64,000 nt of DNA from G963663315 sp965208975 (GTDB lineage: Bacteria > Pseudomonadota > Gammaproteobacteria > Arenicellales > Poriferihabitantaceae): the NCBI GenBank assembly GCA_965208975.1, contig CBDBQH010000001.1, forward strand, positions 496,001-560,000, in the 5' to 3' direction. Positions 23,833 through 32,702 of this stretch are shown in pieces (the first letter of the stretch is position 1; every line of letters begins with the position of its first letter). A program made the translations under genes and the position numbers. The notes beneath the pieces were generated by a model. The model was not told the DNA's origin and did no database searches. It saw only the letters and a list, made by a program, of their open reading frames with translations.

Positions 23833-25818
23833 TCAACTCCCTTCAGGTTCAGGTTGTCGCCGTAAGGTCACGGTGGGTGGGTGTGGTCGCCTGTATCGCT
23901 TGTCGGCGGCGCCAAGTAATCCGCCAATCGCCATGATCAGGGCGCCCAGCCAGATCCATCGGACATAAGGCTTATAGTATATTCGGACTGCCCAGGGCTG
24001 ATTGTCGTCCGCGGCTCCCGACAGGGGTTCTCCCAGAGAAATATATAAATCCCGGGTGAGTCCGGCGTCAATCGCCGCTTCTGTCATCGGGTTTTTCTGG
24101 ACCAGATAGGTTCGCTTTTCCGGGAAAAGTCGGGCAATCATTACATCATCCCGGAAAATCCTGAAGCTGCCCTGCACGGCCTGATAATTTGGCCCTGAAA
24201 TTGTGTCCGTGCCATCGAAAACGAACTGATACTCACCGAGCCGGTATTGTTCTTTGGGGGCAAGGCGGATATCCCGTTCTATACTGTAGACATTGGTCAT
24301 GGTTACCCCGATCACGAACATCCCCATGCCGAGATGAGCGGTCACCATGCCGAGTATTCCTGTTGGCGTGTTGAGGATTGCCCGGATGCGATTACCCGGT
24401 CTGGTTCGGTCAATCAGGTTCATCAGGCTGAGAAAAATGATCAGGCTACCGGCAAACAACCCGGCGGACGCTCCCAAAGACGGGTGAAACAGCGAATACG
24501 GGAGGCTGAAAGCGATTATCAGGCTCAAGACCACGCAGACCAGGAGTCCCGGACTGACGCGCCTGAGCCGATCCTTCTTCCAGTGCAGTAACGCCCCAAC
24601 CCCGACCAGCAGGGCCAGGGGGAGGCCGATTATGGTGAAGACGAAATTGAAATACGGCGGCCCCACCGAAATCCTGCCCAGATTGAGCGCATCCATGATG
24701 AGTGGATAGAGTGTACCGAGCAATACGGCAAAACACAGAATGCCGAATATAATGTTATTCAACAGGATCGCCATTTCTCTGGAGGTAGTGGCGAACCGGA
24801 CGTGTGATGCGATTCCAGGCGCGCGCCAGGCGTACAACAGCAGCGAGCCGCCAATCACGATGCCGAGGAAGATCAGTATGAATAATCCACGGGTGGGGTC
24901 TGAGGCAAATGAATGCACCGAAATCAGTACGCCGGAGCGCACCAGGAAAGTGCCCAGTAGTGACAGCGAAAAGGCGATGACCGCCAGTAGTATGGTCCAG
25001 GCTTTGAATACCCCTCTTTTTTCGGTCGCAGCCAGGGAGTGGATCAAGGCTGTACCGATCAACCAGGGCATGAAGGAGGCGTTTTCTACCGGGTCCCAGA
25101 ACCACCAGCCGCCCCAGCCGAGCTCATAATAGGCCCACCACGAGCCGAGTGCGATGCCAATGGTCAGGAACATCCAGGCGATATTGGTCCAGGGTCGTGT
25201 CCAGCGCGCCCAGGCCGCGTCAAACTTCCCGGTTATCAATGCGGCAATGGCAAAAGCGAAAGCGACCGAGAACCCGACATATCCCATATACAGTATCGGT
25301 GGGTGCATGGCCATGCCGATGTCCTGAAGCAGGGGATTCAGATCTATGCCTTCAGGTGGCGAGGGAACCAGCCGTTCGAATGGATTGGACGTAAACAGTG
25401 TGAAACCGGAAAACCCGGCCATGATCATGCCGAGTACCGAGAGTGCGGTAGCGCTGAGGTGCGCTGGCACGCCGCGAGAAAACAGGCTCACCGCTCCGGT
25501 CCACAGGCTCAATATGAAAACCCAGAGCAATAGCGAGCCTTCATGTCCTCCCCAGACTCCGGACAGCTTGTAAATCAGGGGAAGATGGGTATTGGAGTGA
25601 TTGGCCACGTAAGCGACCGAAAAATCATTCTGTAAAAACGCAACGGTCAGACAGATATAGGAGAATCCGACCAGGGGCGCCAGAGCCAATGCCGCCGGGC
25701 GGGCGAATCCGACCCACGAAGGAATCCGCAAGTGGTTGCCGATGACCGGCAGGGCGCCAAGCATGACACTGAGTGTCAGCGCCACGGTCAACGAGAAATT
25801 GCCGAGTTCCGGGGTCAA
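23833..25818 (-). CDS. ccmF: Haem lyase CcmF
   Basis: A 661-residue polytopic membrane protein, the core of cytochrome c haem ligation. The haem-handling WWD domain reads WGGWWFWDPVENASFMPWL (about residues 235-255); TM segments and conserved periplasmic His residues lie around it. Length is normal (about 650). The start is TTG inside a TTGA overlap with the ccmE stop, so expression is tightly coupled. Confidence 0.96.
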   Translation of the reverse strand: MTPELGNFSLTVALTLSVMLGALPVIGNHLRIPSWVGFARPAALALAPLVGFSYICLTVAFLQNDFSVAYVANHSNTHLPLIYKLSGVWGGHEGSLLLWVFILSLWTGAVSLFSRGVPAHLSATALSVLGMIMAGFSGFTLFTSNPFERLVPSPPEGIDLNPLLQDIGMAMHPPILYMGYVGFSVAFAFAIAALITGKFDAAWARWTRPWTNIAWMFLTIGIALGSWWAYYELGWGGWWFWDPVENASFMPWLIGTALIHSLAATEKRGVFKAWTILLAVIAFSLSLLGTFLVRSGVLISVHSFASDPTRGLFILIFLGIVIGGSLLLYAWRAPGIASHVRFATTSREMAILLNNIIFGILCFAVLLGTLYPLIMDALNLGRISVGPPYFNFVFTIIGLPLALLVGVGALLHWKKDRLRRVSPGLLVCVVLSLIIAFSLPYSLFHPSLGASAGLFAGSLIIFLSLMNLIDRTRPGNRIRAILNTPTGILGMVTAHLGMGMFVIGVTMTNVYSIERDIRLAPKEQYRLGEYQFVFDGTDTISGPNYQAVQGSFRIFRDDVMIARLFPEKRTYLVQKNPMTEAAIDAGLTRDLYISLGEPLSGAADDNQPWAVRIYYKPYVRWIWLGALIMAIGGLLGAADKRYRRPHPPTVTLRRQPEPEGS

Positions 25819-26303
25819 TTCACCGGCTCCTTGATCGTGTTTTGATAATTTCCCTGCCCGGTGTCAATAAAATTATCCCTGTTTGCCATTTTCAGGGCTT
25901 CGCTCACTTCGGGCGACATGTAATTTTCATCGTGTTTCGCCAGTACCTGGCCGGCGACAAACCGGTCACCCCGCATAGTTCCGAGAGCGACAATGCCTTG
26001 TCCTTCACGGAACAGGTCGGGCAGTATCCCGCTGTAAGTGACCGTGACTGATTCTGCCGTGTCGGTCAGGTCGAAGGTGACCTCCAGATTGTCCGAATTG
26101 CGTTCAACACTGCCGACAACCACCATGCCGCCGACCCTGAAGTTGATATTATCGGGCGCTTCTCCAGCCGCGACCTGGCTGGGAGTGAAAAACAGGTTGA
26201 TGTTTTTTTCCAGCGCTTTCAAGGTCAAACCGATCGACGTGCCGATTCCGGCCAGTATCAGGGTGACCACGATCAATCTTTGTTTGCGTCGAGTTCTCAT
26301 CAT
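25815..26303 (-). CDS. ccmE: Haem chaperone CcmE
   Basis: A 162-residue periplasmic haem carrier with an N-terminal anchor (residues 9-26) and an OB-fold domain. The covalent haem-binding His is in VLAKHDENYMSPEV. It passes haem from CcmC to CcmF. It overlaps ccmD (ATGA) upstream and ccmF (TTGA) downstream. Confidence 0.95.
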   Translation of the reverse strand: MMRTRRKQRLIVVTLILAGIGTSIGLTLKALEKNINLFFTPSQVAAGEAPDNINFRVGGMVVVGSVERNSDNLEVTFDLTDTAESVTVTYSGILPDLFREGQGIVALGTMRGDRFVAGQVLAKHDENYMSPEVSEALKMANRDNFIDTGQGNYQNTIKEPVN

Positions 26304-26461
26304 CCAGGTTTTTTCTGCTTGTACAGATATGACAACTGTTGGATCAGTTTTCTCCGTTTCAGTAATGGCGACAGGAAATGGTAACCCAGCAGGGTCAATG
26401 TGACGATATAGCTCGTCCAGACGAAGAATCCGTATCCTCCCATGTGGAGAAAATCAGCCAC
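26300..26461 (-). CDS. ccmD: Haem exporter accessory protein CcmD
   Basis: A small single-pass membrane protein (53 residues) that helps release holo-CcmE from CcmABC. The family pattern VADFLHMGGYGFFVWTSYIV is followed by a basic cytoplasmic tail. I place the start at GTG 26461, just before VADF, overlapping the ccmC stop by eight bases. A longer frame from 26512 would lie inside ccmC and lacks similarity. Confidence 0.85.
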   Translation of the reverse strand: MADFLHMGGYGFFVWTSYIVTLTLLGYHFLSPLLKRRKLIQQLSYLYKQKKPG

Positions 26462-27227
26462 TGACCAGTTCCCTGACCCACCGGGTGCGGCGCTCCGAAG
26501 CAAGCAGTTCACAGCAAACCCGGTTGAACAAACAGGCTATAAAATAAAAATTGATGGCGGCGAACATAATCAGCAACGGAATTAGCATATCCATGTCCAT
26601 GCTCGGTCGTCCCAGTCTGGTTATGGTGGAACCCTGATGCAGGGTATTCCACCATTCAACGGAAAAGTGAATGATCGGGATATTGACCACACCGACCAGG
26701 GCGACCAGCGCCGCTGCCCGCGAGCCTTTGGCGCTATCGTCAAACGCATTCGCCAGCGCCATATAGCCGAAATAAAGGAACAGCAGTATTAACTCGGAAG
26801 TCAGCCGCGCGTCCCAGACCCACCAGGCGCCCCAGGTTGGTTTTCCCCACAGGGAGCCGGTAACCAGGGCGCAAAACGTAAACGCCGCGCCCAACGGGGC
26901 GCAGGAGCGGGCGATGACATGCCCCATCTTGATCCTCCAGATCAATCCGACCCCGGCACAAACCGCCATCAATATGTATGTGAACATCGACATCCAGGCG
27001 CTCGGTACATGAACGAACAGGATGCGATAACTGTCTCCCATCTGATAATCGGGCGGGGCCACAACCAGGCCATAGTACATGCCCGCAATCAGGAAAAGCA
27101 GGGCGAGGACGGCAAAAACAGGCGCCCATCTTGAGGCAAAGTGATAAAACCAGGAGGGAGACCCCATTCGATGGAACCATAACCACGATGCCTTTCCCTC
27201 TCTCAATCGAGTTTCATGTGATTTCAT
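26454..27227 (-). CDS. ccmC: Haem exporter / haem handling protein CcmC
   Basis: A 257-residue protein with six membrane helices that loads haem onto CcmE. The WWD domain is WGAWWVWDARLTSELIL and the conserved His regions FVHVPSAWMS and IIHFSVEWWNTLHQG are present. It is now the first gene of the ccmCDEFGHI block because the 3.2-kb insert separates it from ccmB. A TATAAT on the minus strand (27281-27276), about 50 bases upstream, could be a replacement -10 box. Confidence 0.95.
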   Translation of the reverse strand: MKSHETRLREGKASWLWFHRMGSPSWFYHFASRWAPVFAVLALLFLIAGMYYGLVVAPPDYQMGDSYRILFVHVPSAWMSMFTYILMAVCAGVGLIWRIKMGHVIARSCAPLGAAFTFCALVTGSLWGKPTWGAWWVWDARLTSELILLFLYFGYMALANAFDDSAKGSRAAALVALVGVVNIPIIHFSVEWWNTLHQGSTITRLGRPSMDMDMLIPLLIMFAAINFYFIACLFNRVCCELLASERRTRWVRELVSG

Positions 27228-27339
27228 TGCAGGAGACAGAGAGAGTCAGTGACAGGAAAGTATTAAAGGATAGGGATTATAACCAATCACACCGATAACA
27301 GGTACTCTATTGCTCTGTCAGCGCGACCGCAGGGCGGGG

Positions 27340-27385
27340 AATCCGCGAAGCGTCTACTGTACAATCCGCGAAGCTTCTAGTGTAC
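27340..27385. repeat. 23-bp direct repeat before the ATPase fragment
   Basis: AATCCGCGAAG-CGTCTACTGTAC and AATCCGCGAAG-CTTCTAGTGTAC follow each other head to tail, and AATC starts a third partial copy. Each junction creates TACAAT, a possible -10 box for the plus-strand gene at 27422. Confidence 0.6.
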
Positions 27386-27421
27386 AATCTGCCGGAGTAT
27401 CTACTTTTCGAGGGAGCCGGG

Positions 27422-27750
27422 ATGAATACCGGGATTCATACTCTTGCAAGACACATGCAGGCCGAGTTGCTGGATGCCTTGCAAATGTCGCGTGTCGTCA
27501 ATCTGATTGGTCCGAGGCAGGTTGGCAAGACGACGCTTGTGCGCGACCTTTATGGCGGTGGTGAATTCCTGACACTGGATAATGAAGCGACCCTGAGCGC
27601 AATCGAAGCGGATGCGGCAGGACTTTTATCGTCAAAACGAACAAGCTCCAAAGATGCCCCGCTGGTCATTGATGAAGCGCAGCGCTCCCGCTCCCTTGCA
27701 CTCGCCATCAAACGATTCGTGGATGAAGACCGGCGCAGGGGGCAATTCCT
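27422..27750 (+). pseudogene. Truncated AAA ATPase (AAA_14/DUF4143 type)
   Basis: About 110 residues remain of an ATPase normally near 400. The Walker A is IGPRQVGKTTLVRDL, followed by the Walker B-type APLVIDEAQRS. ATG 27422 has GAGGGAG upstream. Coding similarity ends at GQFL, where the expected LTGS sensor is replaced by the 85-bp repeat element entering at about 27750. The DUF4143 nuclease-like part is lost, so the gene is dead. Confidence 0.8.
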
Positions 27751-28380
27751 GGGTCTTGTACCCGCCCGCAGCCGTCATCGACCGTATACGAAAATAATGC
27801 GGGCACCCACAAGGGGCACCCCTACGATATATGGAATCTGCAATTCACGACATCCAGTACCCGAAACATCATCCCCGCGCCACCCATCATCGTAGGGGCG
27901 GGTCTTGTACCCGCCCGCAACCATCATTGACCGTATACGGAAATAACACGGGCACCCACAAGGGGCACCCCTACGTATCGTTAGTCGCACCCATCATCGT
28001 AGGGGCGGGTCTTGTACCCGCCCGCAACCATCATTGACCGTATACGGAAATAACACGGGCACCCACAAGGGGACCCCTACGTATCGTTAGTCGCAACCAT
28101 CATCGACCGTATACGAAAATAATGCGGGCACCCACAAGGGGCGCCCCTACGATATATGGAATCTGCAATTCACGACATCCAGTACCCGAAACATCATCCC
28201 CGCGCCACCCATCATCGTAGGGGCGGGTCTTGTACCCGCCCGCAACCATCATTGACCGTATACGGAAACAACACGGGCACCCACAAGGGGCGCCCCTACG
28301 CATCGTTAGTCGCAACCATCATCGACCGTATACGAAAATAATACGGGCACCCACAAGGGGCGCCCACAAGGGGGCCCCTA
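27750..28380. repeat. Array of 85-bp MITE-like elements
   Basis: Three full elements (27891-27975, 27998-28081, 28216-28300) begin CGTAGGGG and end CCCCTACG (8-bp terminal inverted repeats). They contain an inner stem, GGGCGGGT-CTTGT-ACCCGCCC. Partial copies lie at 27750-27826, about 28092-28153 and 28313-28380. A block of about 125 bp starting near 27766 is repeated 325 bp further on, including the spacer GATATATGGAATCTGC. The array occupies the whole stretch 27751-28394; no gene is present in it. Confidence 0.88.
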
Positions 28381-28394
28381 CCGAACCCCCGCTA

Positions 28395-29123
28395 TCATTT
28401 ACAAACGAGGGTTGCATTATTTAATTCAGCTTGTGTAAAGGGTCTGTTTTGACCGGCGTTCCAATTAGCAAACTGGACAGTGAACAATCCATTGTATGGA
28501 TATAGACCGGCAGGTTCAAATTGAGATATGCGAAGAGCCTGCCCGTTGCCCGGCAGTCTTTCCTGAGAAAACATGATCAGTGTTCTACCGCCTATTTCCA
28601 AATCAAGATTCAATTGAAGGCGCGTGTCTCTGGCTCTCTTTACAGGGTTCGCCACACCCGTTATCTTGATATGGGCATAGGATGTATCTGAACGATCAAA
28701 GTCTGGTCCGACATCTTCAACATCCCAGTCTCCACCCGCAAATCGGTATTCAACGATTTGAACAGCATTGCTTGTGCAATCTCGGGTGGCTAGCGTGCGT
28801 CCGGCTGGCAGTGGTTCGACCCGGCTATGATCGGGGATTCCCCGATTCGCTGAATCTTCCTGTTGGTTCTGTTGCGGTACGGCGGTTTGCTCCTGGTTGG
28901 TTTGACCCTGCTCGGTCTGTCCTGTCTGCCCGGATTGTCCGGCTTGCCCGGACGGGTTTGCCGGGTCTGCTGTTGTGTCTCCTGATTGCTGTGCATGAGC
29001 CGGCAACAGCACGCTGTTTACAATCGGCTTCTGCCATGCCGTAACCGCCAAGCCGCCAACGGCCAGACTTCGGATGATTTGCTTGCGTTTCTGCAGATCG
29101 GTTTTTTGGCTTTCTTGATTCAT
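28395..29123 (-). CDS. Secreted protein of unknown function with atypical leader
   Basis: A 242-residue protein. Residues 8-42 are the leader TDLQKRKQIIRSLAVGGLAV, TAWQKPIVNS, LPAHAQ, nearly the same as in the MORN-type protein at 9010-10374. A Gln/Gly/Pro-rich linker (about 45-90, with repeated GQTEQ-like units) follows. The C-terminal 140 residues look like a beta-rich globular domain with two Cys (ATRDCTSNA and the final LVCK). ATG 29123 is set just before the leader. I do not recognise the mature domain. It sits inside the ccm insert on the minus strand. Confidence 0.65.
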   Translation of the reverse strand: MNQESQKTDLQKRKQIIRSLAVGGLAVTAWQKPIVNSVLLPAHAQQSGDTTADPANPSGQAGQSGQTGQTEQGQTNQEQTAVPQQNQQEDSANRGIPDHSRVEPLPAGRTLATRDCTSNAVQIVEYRFAGGDWDVEDVGPDFDRSDTSYAHIKITGVANPVKRARDTRLQLNLDLEIGGRTLIMFSQERLPGNGQALRISQFEPAGLYPYNGLFTVQFANWNAGQNRPFTQAELNNATLVCK

Positions 29124-29317
29124 GAGTTGATTCTCAGGTTTGGATGGATTCAAAAAATATGGACCGCGCATGCCGGAGCATCCACGGGAGTATCTGGCTC
29201 ATTCGCGGGAGCATGAGAACAGGGGTGTACTTCCAGCGCCCGTCAGGAGGACGGACAGAATCGCAAACGGCGCAGAGGGTCTGCCGTTTGTCGAGGGTTG
29301 AATTTCTTATGAAATTC

Positions 29318-29334
29318 GGGGGGGGGGGGGGGGG
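29318..29334. repeat. G17 homopolymer tract
   Basis: Seventeen consecutive G on the plus strand. The surrounding gap (29124-29633) has no convincing gene. On the plus strand ATG 29310 would read MKF then Gly7 and stop at 29401; on the minus strand a frame of unknown quality has a Pro7 run. Tracts like this slip during replication and can also be sequencing errors. Confidence 0.85.
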
Positions 29335-29585
29335 TGGTAAGCTATTGTTTTTGCTGGACTTTTCAGTCTTTCCGTGCAATCTCTGGAATGTTTCAGGGTG
29401 ATCTCTTCCGTCGTGCTGCACACACCGGGAGGCGCCCGAAAAATCGGGGAAAAGATCAGCTAGATTCATACCTGTATCCTCATAGCCGTAAGGATAAACC
29501 ATAATACACTGGATTGTCAAAATTCTTGTCCGGCTCAAGCAAGCGAGACGACAGCGTAGCGTTGTGACTTTATTTTGTGCTATAG

Positions 29586-29619
29586 TAGTTATCATCTGCT
29601 AATAACTATATTTTATAAT
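29586..29619 (+). promoter_or_regulatory. Operator-like inverted repeat and -10 box of the DUF6516/HTH pair
   Basis: TAGTTAT (29586-29592) and ATAACTA (29602-29608) form an inverted repeat with a 9-base spacer. It lies directly upstream of TATAAT (29614-29619), and the start codon of the pair follows 15 bases later. It is a reasonable binding site for the HTH protein. Confidence 0.5.
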
Positions 29620-29633
29620 CAAGGATGAAATTC

Positions 29634-29997
29634 ATGAAACGTGATCCAGGACTGGACGTGTTATTAGATTTTGGACGGTACTGAATACACTGAGGAAAAT
29701 GGTTATTGGTATAAAATCGAAGTTTACAGGGTTAATGTCTCAAAAGGGGTTCCCCATGGCATCCGGTACAATCTCACTCTGCATAATCGTTTCAACCAGC
29801 GGATTATAGGGTTTGATAATGCCCATGCCGTCAAATCAAAGAAAAGAGGTAAATTCAAGGGGCGAATTATTGCTTACGATCATGTGCATAAGTCGGTATC
29901 TGACAAAGGCACACCTTATGTGTTTTCCAGCGCTCAACAGCTAATTGAGGATTTTTTTAGCGAAGTTAATCGTATTCTTGCGGATGTGTCAAAATGA
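29634..29997 (+). pseudogene. DUF6516 family protein, frameshifted near the N-terminus
   Basis: From ATG 29634 (AAGGA upstream) one frame reads MKRDPGLDVLLDFGRY and stops at 29684. The second frame, from about 29671, reads DGTEYTEENGYWYKIEVYRV and continues to 29997 with PHGIRYNLTLHNRFNQRIIGFDNAHAV. Joining DF to DGTEY by removing one G near 29673 gives a normal-looking DUF6516 protein of about 120 residues. Either the gene is broken, or it starts at TTG 29671 (108 residues), or the extra G is a sequencing error. It overlaps the HTH gene by four bases. Confidence 0.7.
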
Positions 29998-30344
29998 GCA
30001 AGCTAAAAATTGGTATCATGCCTCGCGAACAGTTTCAGCGTCGTGTTGTGGATATTGCCATTGGAAGAGTTGAGGTCAAACACGGTGAACCAAAAATCTG
30101 GTTTAATTCCATGAAATCCTTGAGTGAGGTATTAAGCGACCATAACGTCCGTCTGCTGAAGTTGATTGACGAGCATCAACCTGAAACACTGGCGGAACTG
30201 GCTGAGATTAGTGGTCGAAAACCCGGTAACCTGGGCCGTACTCTTAAAACCATGGAAAAATACGGTATTGTCGAATTACAAAAATACGACAGTAGGAAGA
30301 TTCGTCCAGTCGCAAAAGCAACGGAATTCGACATTCAGTTGTGA
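29994..30344 (+). CDS. Winged-helix transcriptional regulator paired with DUF6516
   Basis: A 116-residue protein. The winged helix (about residues 45-95) reads LLKLIDEHQPETLAELAEIS, GRKPGNLGRTLKTMEKYGIV. Such MarR-like (HVO_A0114-type) proteins are often encoded next to DUF6516 genes, an arrangement that looks like a toxin-antitoxin pair, although function is not established. ATGA overlap with the preceding gene. AT-rich compared with the ccm genes on both sides. The regulator itself is intact. Confidence 0.75.
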   Translation: MSKLKIGIMPREQFQRRVVDIAIGRVEVKHGEPKIWFNSMKSLSEVLSDHNVRLLKLIDEHQPETLAELAEISGRKPGNLGRTLKTMEKYGIVELQKYDSRKIRPVAKATEFDIQL

Positions 30345-30407
30345 ACCAGCTTTCTGCGTGGTTCCAGACACTATGCGTAACTTTGCGTTTGAAAAATGGT
30401 TCCTGAT

Positions 30408-31097
30408 TCAATCCAGGCTGATTTTCAGGGCGCTGGAGATGGTGATGGGGCCTAAGGTGATGAAGAGGACGACGATGGCGGACAAGAACCAGATTTGTCC
30501 GGACCAGTCGAGTTGCAGCAGCCCGGACTGGATGGCGCTTACGCCGAATATCAGTATCGGGACGTATATCGGCATCACGACCAGGGTCAGCAGCAGCCCG
30601 CTTCTTTTCAGCCCGACGGTGAGCGCCGCGCCGATGGCGCCGGCTATGCTCAGTCCCGGAGTTCCGATCAACAGGCTTAAAAAGAGGGCCTGCAACGCGG
30701 AAGCGGGCAGTTTCATTAACCATCCCAGTAACAGCGCCGCCAGAATGAGCGGGAATCCGGTCATTATCCAGTGCGCGAGAACCTTGGCGCAGACCAGCAG
30801 GGGAAGGGGGTATGGACTTAAAATGAGTTGTTCCAGGCTGCCGTCGTCATAATCGGATTTAAACATCCCGTCCAGGGCGAACAGGGTCGCCAGCAACGCC
30901 GACACCCAGATGATACCGGGTGAAACCCTTGTAAGCAGTTCCGGGTGCGGGCCGATCGCGAACGGATACAGGCACACGGTAATCACGAAAAACAGAATCG
31001 GCCAGGCAAGTTCACCGATATTTCGCAGCGCCAGACATGTGTCCTGCCTGACTACGAGGATGAATACACGGGTATGGGACGGGAGATTCAACTTCAA
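30408..31097 (-). CDS. ccmB: Haem exporter subunit CcmB
   Basis: A 229-residue membrane protein with six helices, the permease subunit of the CcmABCD complex that frees holo-CcmE. Family blocks: FFVITVCLYPFAIGP, the amphipathic DDGSLEQLILSPYPL, and GTPGLSIAGAIGAALTVGL. It begins 27 bases after ccmA. Its natural partner ccmC now lies 3.2 kb downstream across the insert. Confidence 0.93.
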   Translation of the reverse strand: MKLNLPSHTRVFILVVRQDTCLALRNIGELAWPILFFVITVCLYPFAIGPHPELLTRVSPGIIWVSALLATLFALDGMFKSDYDDGSLEQLILSPYPLPLLVCAKVLAHWIMTGFPLILAALLLGWLMKLPASALQALFLSLLIGTPGLSIAGAIGAALTVGLKRSGLLLTLVVMPIYVPILIFGVSAIQSGLLQLDWSGQIWFLSAIVVLFITLGPITISSALKISLD

Positions 31098-31124
31098 AAC
31101 GATGGGGTTGGATTGTGCCGGATT

Positions 31125-31742
31125 TCAGATATGAATGGTTTTAAGACAACTCGCGGGCAAGTGCAATGGCTGGTGGCCGGTATACAGGGCCATGCCATTC
31201 TTTTTGGCGTGTTGTTCGAGCAGTCGCTGCAGTATCCGGATTCCATCGCTGTCCAGCGCCGTGCCCGGTTCGTCCAGCAGCCATAGTCGGGCATCTGTCC
31301 TGATTACCCGGGCAAGCGCGATGCGTTGTTTTTGACCAGCCGACAATCGCGCAACAGATGTGTCACAATAATCTTTTATATTCAATAAGTTAATGCAGTA
31401 ATCTATAGTAATAGATGAGGTTATGCTTTGAATGGTTTCGGCAAATTCGAGATTTTCCCTGGCAGTGAGGTTGCCTTTTAACGCGATTTTATGCCCCAGA
31501 TAAGCGACCCCGGCCTGCTGTTCGGGGACCGGGTTTCCATTCAGCGTGATTTCACCGGATTGCGGTTGAAATAATCCCGCGATTGCGCGCAACAGGGTGG
31601 TTTTGCCGGCCCCGTTGAGTCCGGCAACATGGGCGATCTCACCGGCTTGCAGTGTGAAACACAGATTGTCGAACAATGACCTGAATCCTCTTTCACAGAA
31701 TAGATTGGAAACTTCGAGGCAGGATTGGGAGGGATACATCAT
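31125..31742 (-). CDS. ccmA: Haem exporter ATP-binding protein CcmA
   Basis: A 205-residue ABC ATPase. Walker A GLNGAGKTTLLR, signature LSAGQKQRIALAR, Walker B LWLLDEPGTALD and the switch His in YTGHQPL are all present. ATP hydrolysis drives release of haem-loaded CcmE. It opens the ccm operon; a second ATG at 31739 is an equally possible start. The section at residues 105-125 (ITSSITIDYCINLLNIKDYC) is AT-rich and less conserved. Confidence 0.93.
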   Translation of the reverse strand: MMYPSQSCLEVSNLFCERGFRSLFDNLCFTLQAGEIAHVAGLNGAGKTTLLRAIAGLFQPQSGEITLNGNPVPEQQAGVAYLGHKIALKGNLTARENLEFAETIQSITSSITIDYCINLLNIKDYCDTSVARLSAGQKQRIALARVIRTDARLWLLDEPGTALDSDGIRILQRLLEQHAKKNGMALYTGHQPLHLPASCLKTIHI

Positions 31743-31802
31743 GTCGTGGTCGTTCGCTATATGGATGGTGTTATGTTATCTGTTCGATGCTACGGATTCA
31801 GG

Positions 31803-32681
31803 TCAGGAAACAGGGTCGAGAAACAGGTTGTCAATCAATCGAATTTCGCCCAGCCATGCGGCGATCAGCGCTCGCGGAGATGTAATCCCGGCTGATGGAG
31901 TCTGCCGGGACCAGCTGGCGCCATCGCGGATCGCGGCATATTCCAGCCGGATTTGTGGATGCCGCAAAATCCGGCGCATGGTTTTTTCCAGTCTGACGGG
32001 GTCTTTGATTCCGTTTTGCCAGGTGTCCCGGGCTGTACAGAGCGCTTCATAGAGTTTCGGCGCAAGTACCTTCTGGCGCGGTGACAGGCGCTGATTGCGG
32101 GATGACAGGGCCAGTCCCGATGGCTCGCGCACGGTTGGATGTACTACGATATTGATTTTCCTGTTCTCGCGCACAAGATTTGCCGCCAACTCCCTGATCG
32201 CGAGGGTTTGCTGGAAATCCTTTTCCCCGAAATACGCCGAGCAATCGCCGACGGTTCGAAACAACCGATCGACGATGGTCACTACTCCTTCAAGGTGCCC
32301 GGGCCGCCAGTCGCCCTCCAGCCCCGCCGCGCCATTGCCCGCGTCCAGCAGGGCAATGGCGCCCATGTCCGGGCTGTCCGGGAAAAACTGCCGGAGACGG
32401 CCGGTGTAGACCATGTTGCAGTTGGCTTGATCCAGCAACAGGTAATCCCGCTCCGGGTTCGCGGGATATTTTGCCAGGTCTTCGGGGTTGTTGAATTGCA
32501 ACGGATTGACAAAAATGCTGGCGCAGCAGACATCGTGGTTTTCCACGGCATTTCTGACCAGCGCCAGGTGACCTTCATGCAGCGCCCCCATGGTGGGGAC
32601 ATAGCCGATCGACCGTCCATCCCGGCGCATCTGATTGCACCATCGGGTCGCGTCCTGGGGGGAGGATAGTCTGGTAATCAA
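31803..32681 (-). CDS. panC: Pantothenate synthetase
   Basis: A 292-residue pantoate-beta-alanine ligase making pantothenate for coenzyme A. Signatures: VPTMGALHEGHLALVR (HxGH type), IFVNPLQF, YFGEKDFQQ, and the KMSKS-like LSSRNQRLS. The start is TTG 32681, 22 bases after the HAD phosphatase gene. The usual partner panB is not in the window. The YTGRLRQFFPDSPD section departs from the common MYP sequence, but no catalytic residue seems lost. Confidence 0.93.
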   Translation of the reverse strand: MITRLSSPQDATRWCNQMRRDGRSIGYVPTMGALHEGHLALVRNAVENHDVCCASIFVNPLQFNNPEDLAKYPANPERDYLLLDQANCNMVYTGRLRQFFPDSPDMGAIALLDAGNGAAGLEGDWRPGHLEGVVTIVDRLFRTVGDCSAYFGEKDFQQTLAIRELAANLVRENRKINIVVHPTVREPSGLALSSRNQRLSPRQKVLAPKLYEALCTARDTWQNGIKDPVRLEKTMRRILRHPQIRLEYAAIRDGASWSRQTPSAGITSPRALIAAWLGEIRLIDNLFLDPVS

Positions 32682-32702
32682 TGAGTGGGCAGGTGTTACA
32701 GT

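Noticed and set aside
27750..28380. CRISPR array
   Set aside because: Units are about 85-107 bp with terminal inverted repeats and related, not unique, spacers; no cas genes are present.
29134..29595. A 153-codon minus-strand frame with a poly-Pro run
   Set aside because: It depends on the exact length of the G17/C17 tract, overlaps the next gene's promoter and has no recognisable domain.
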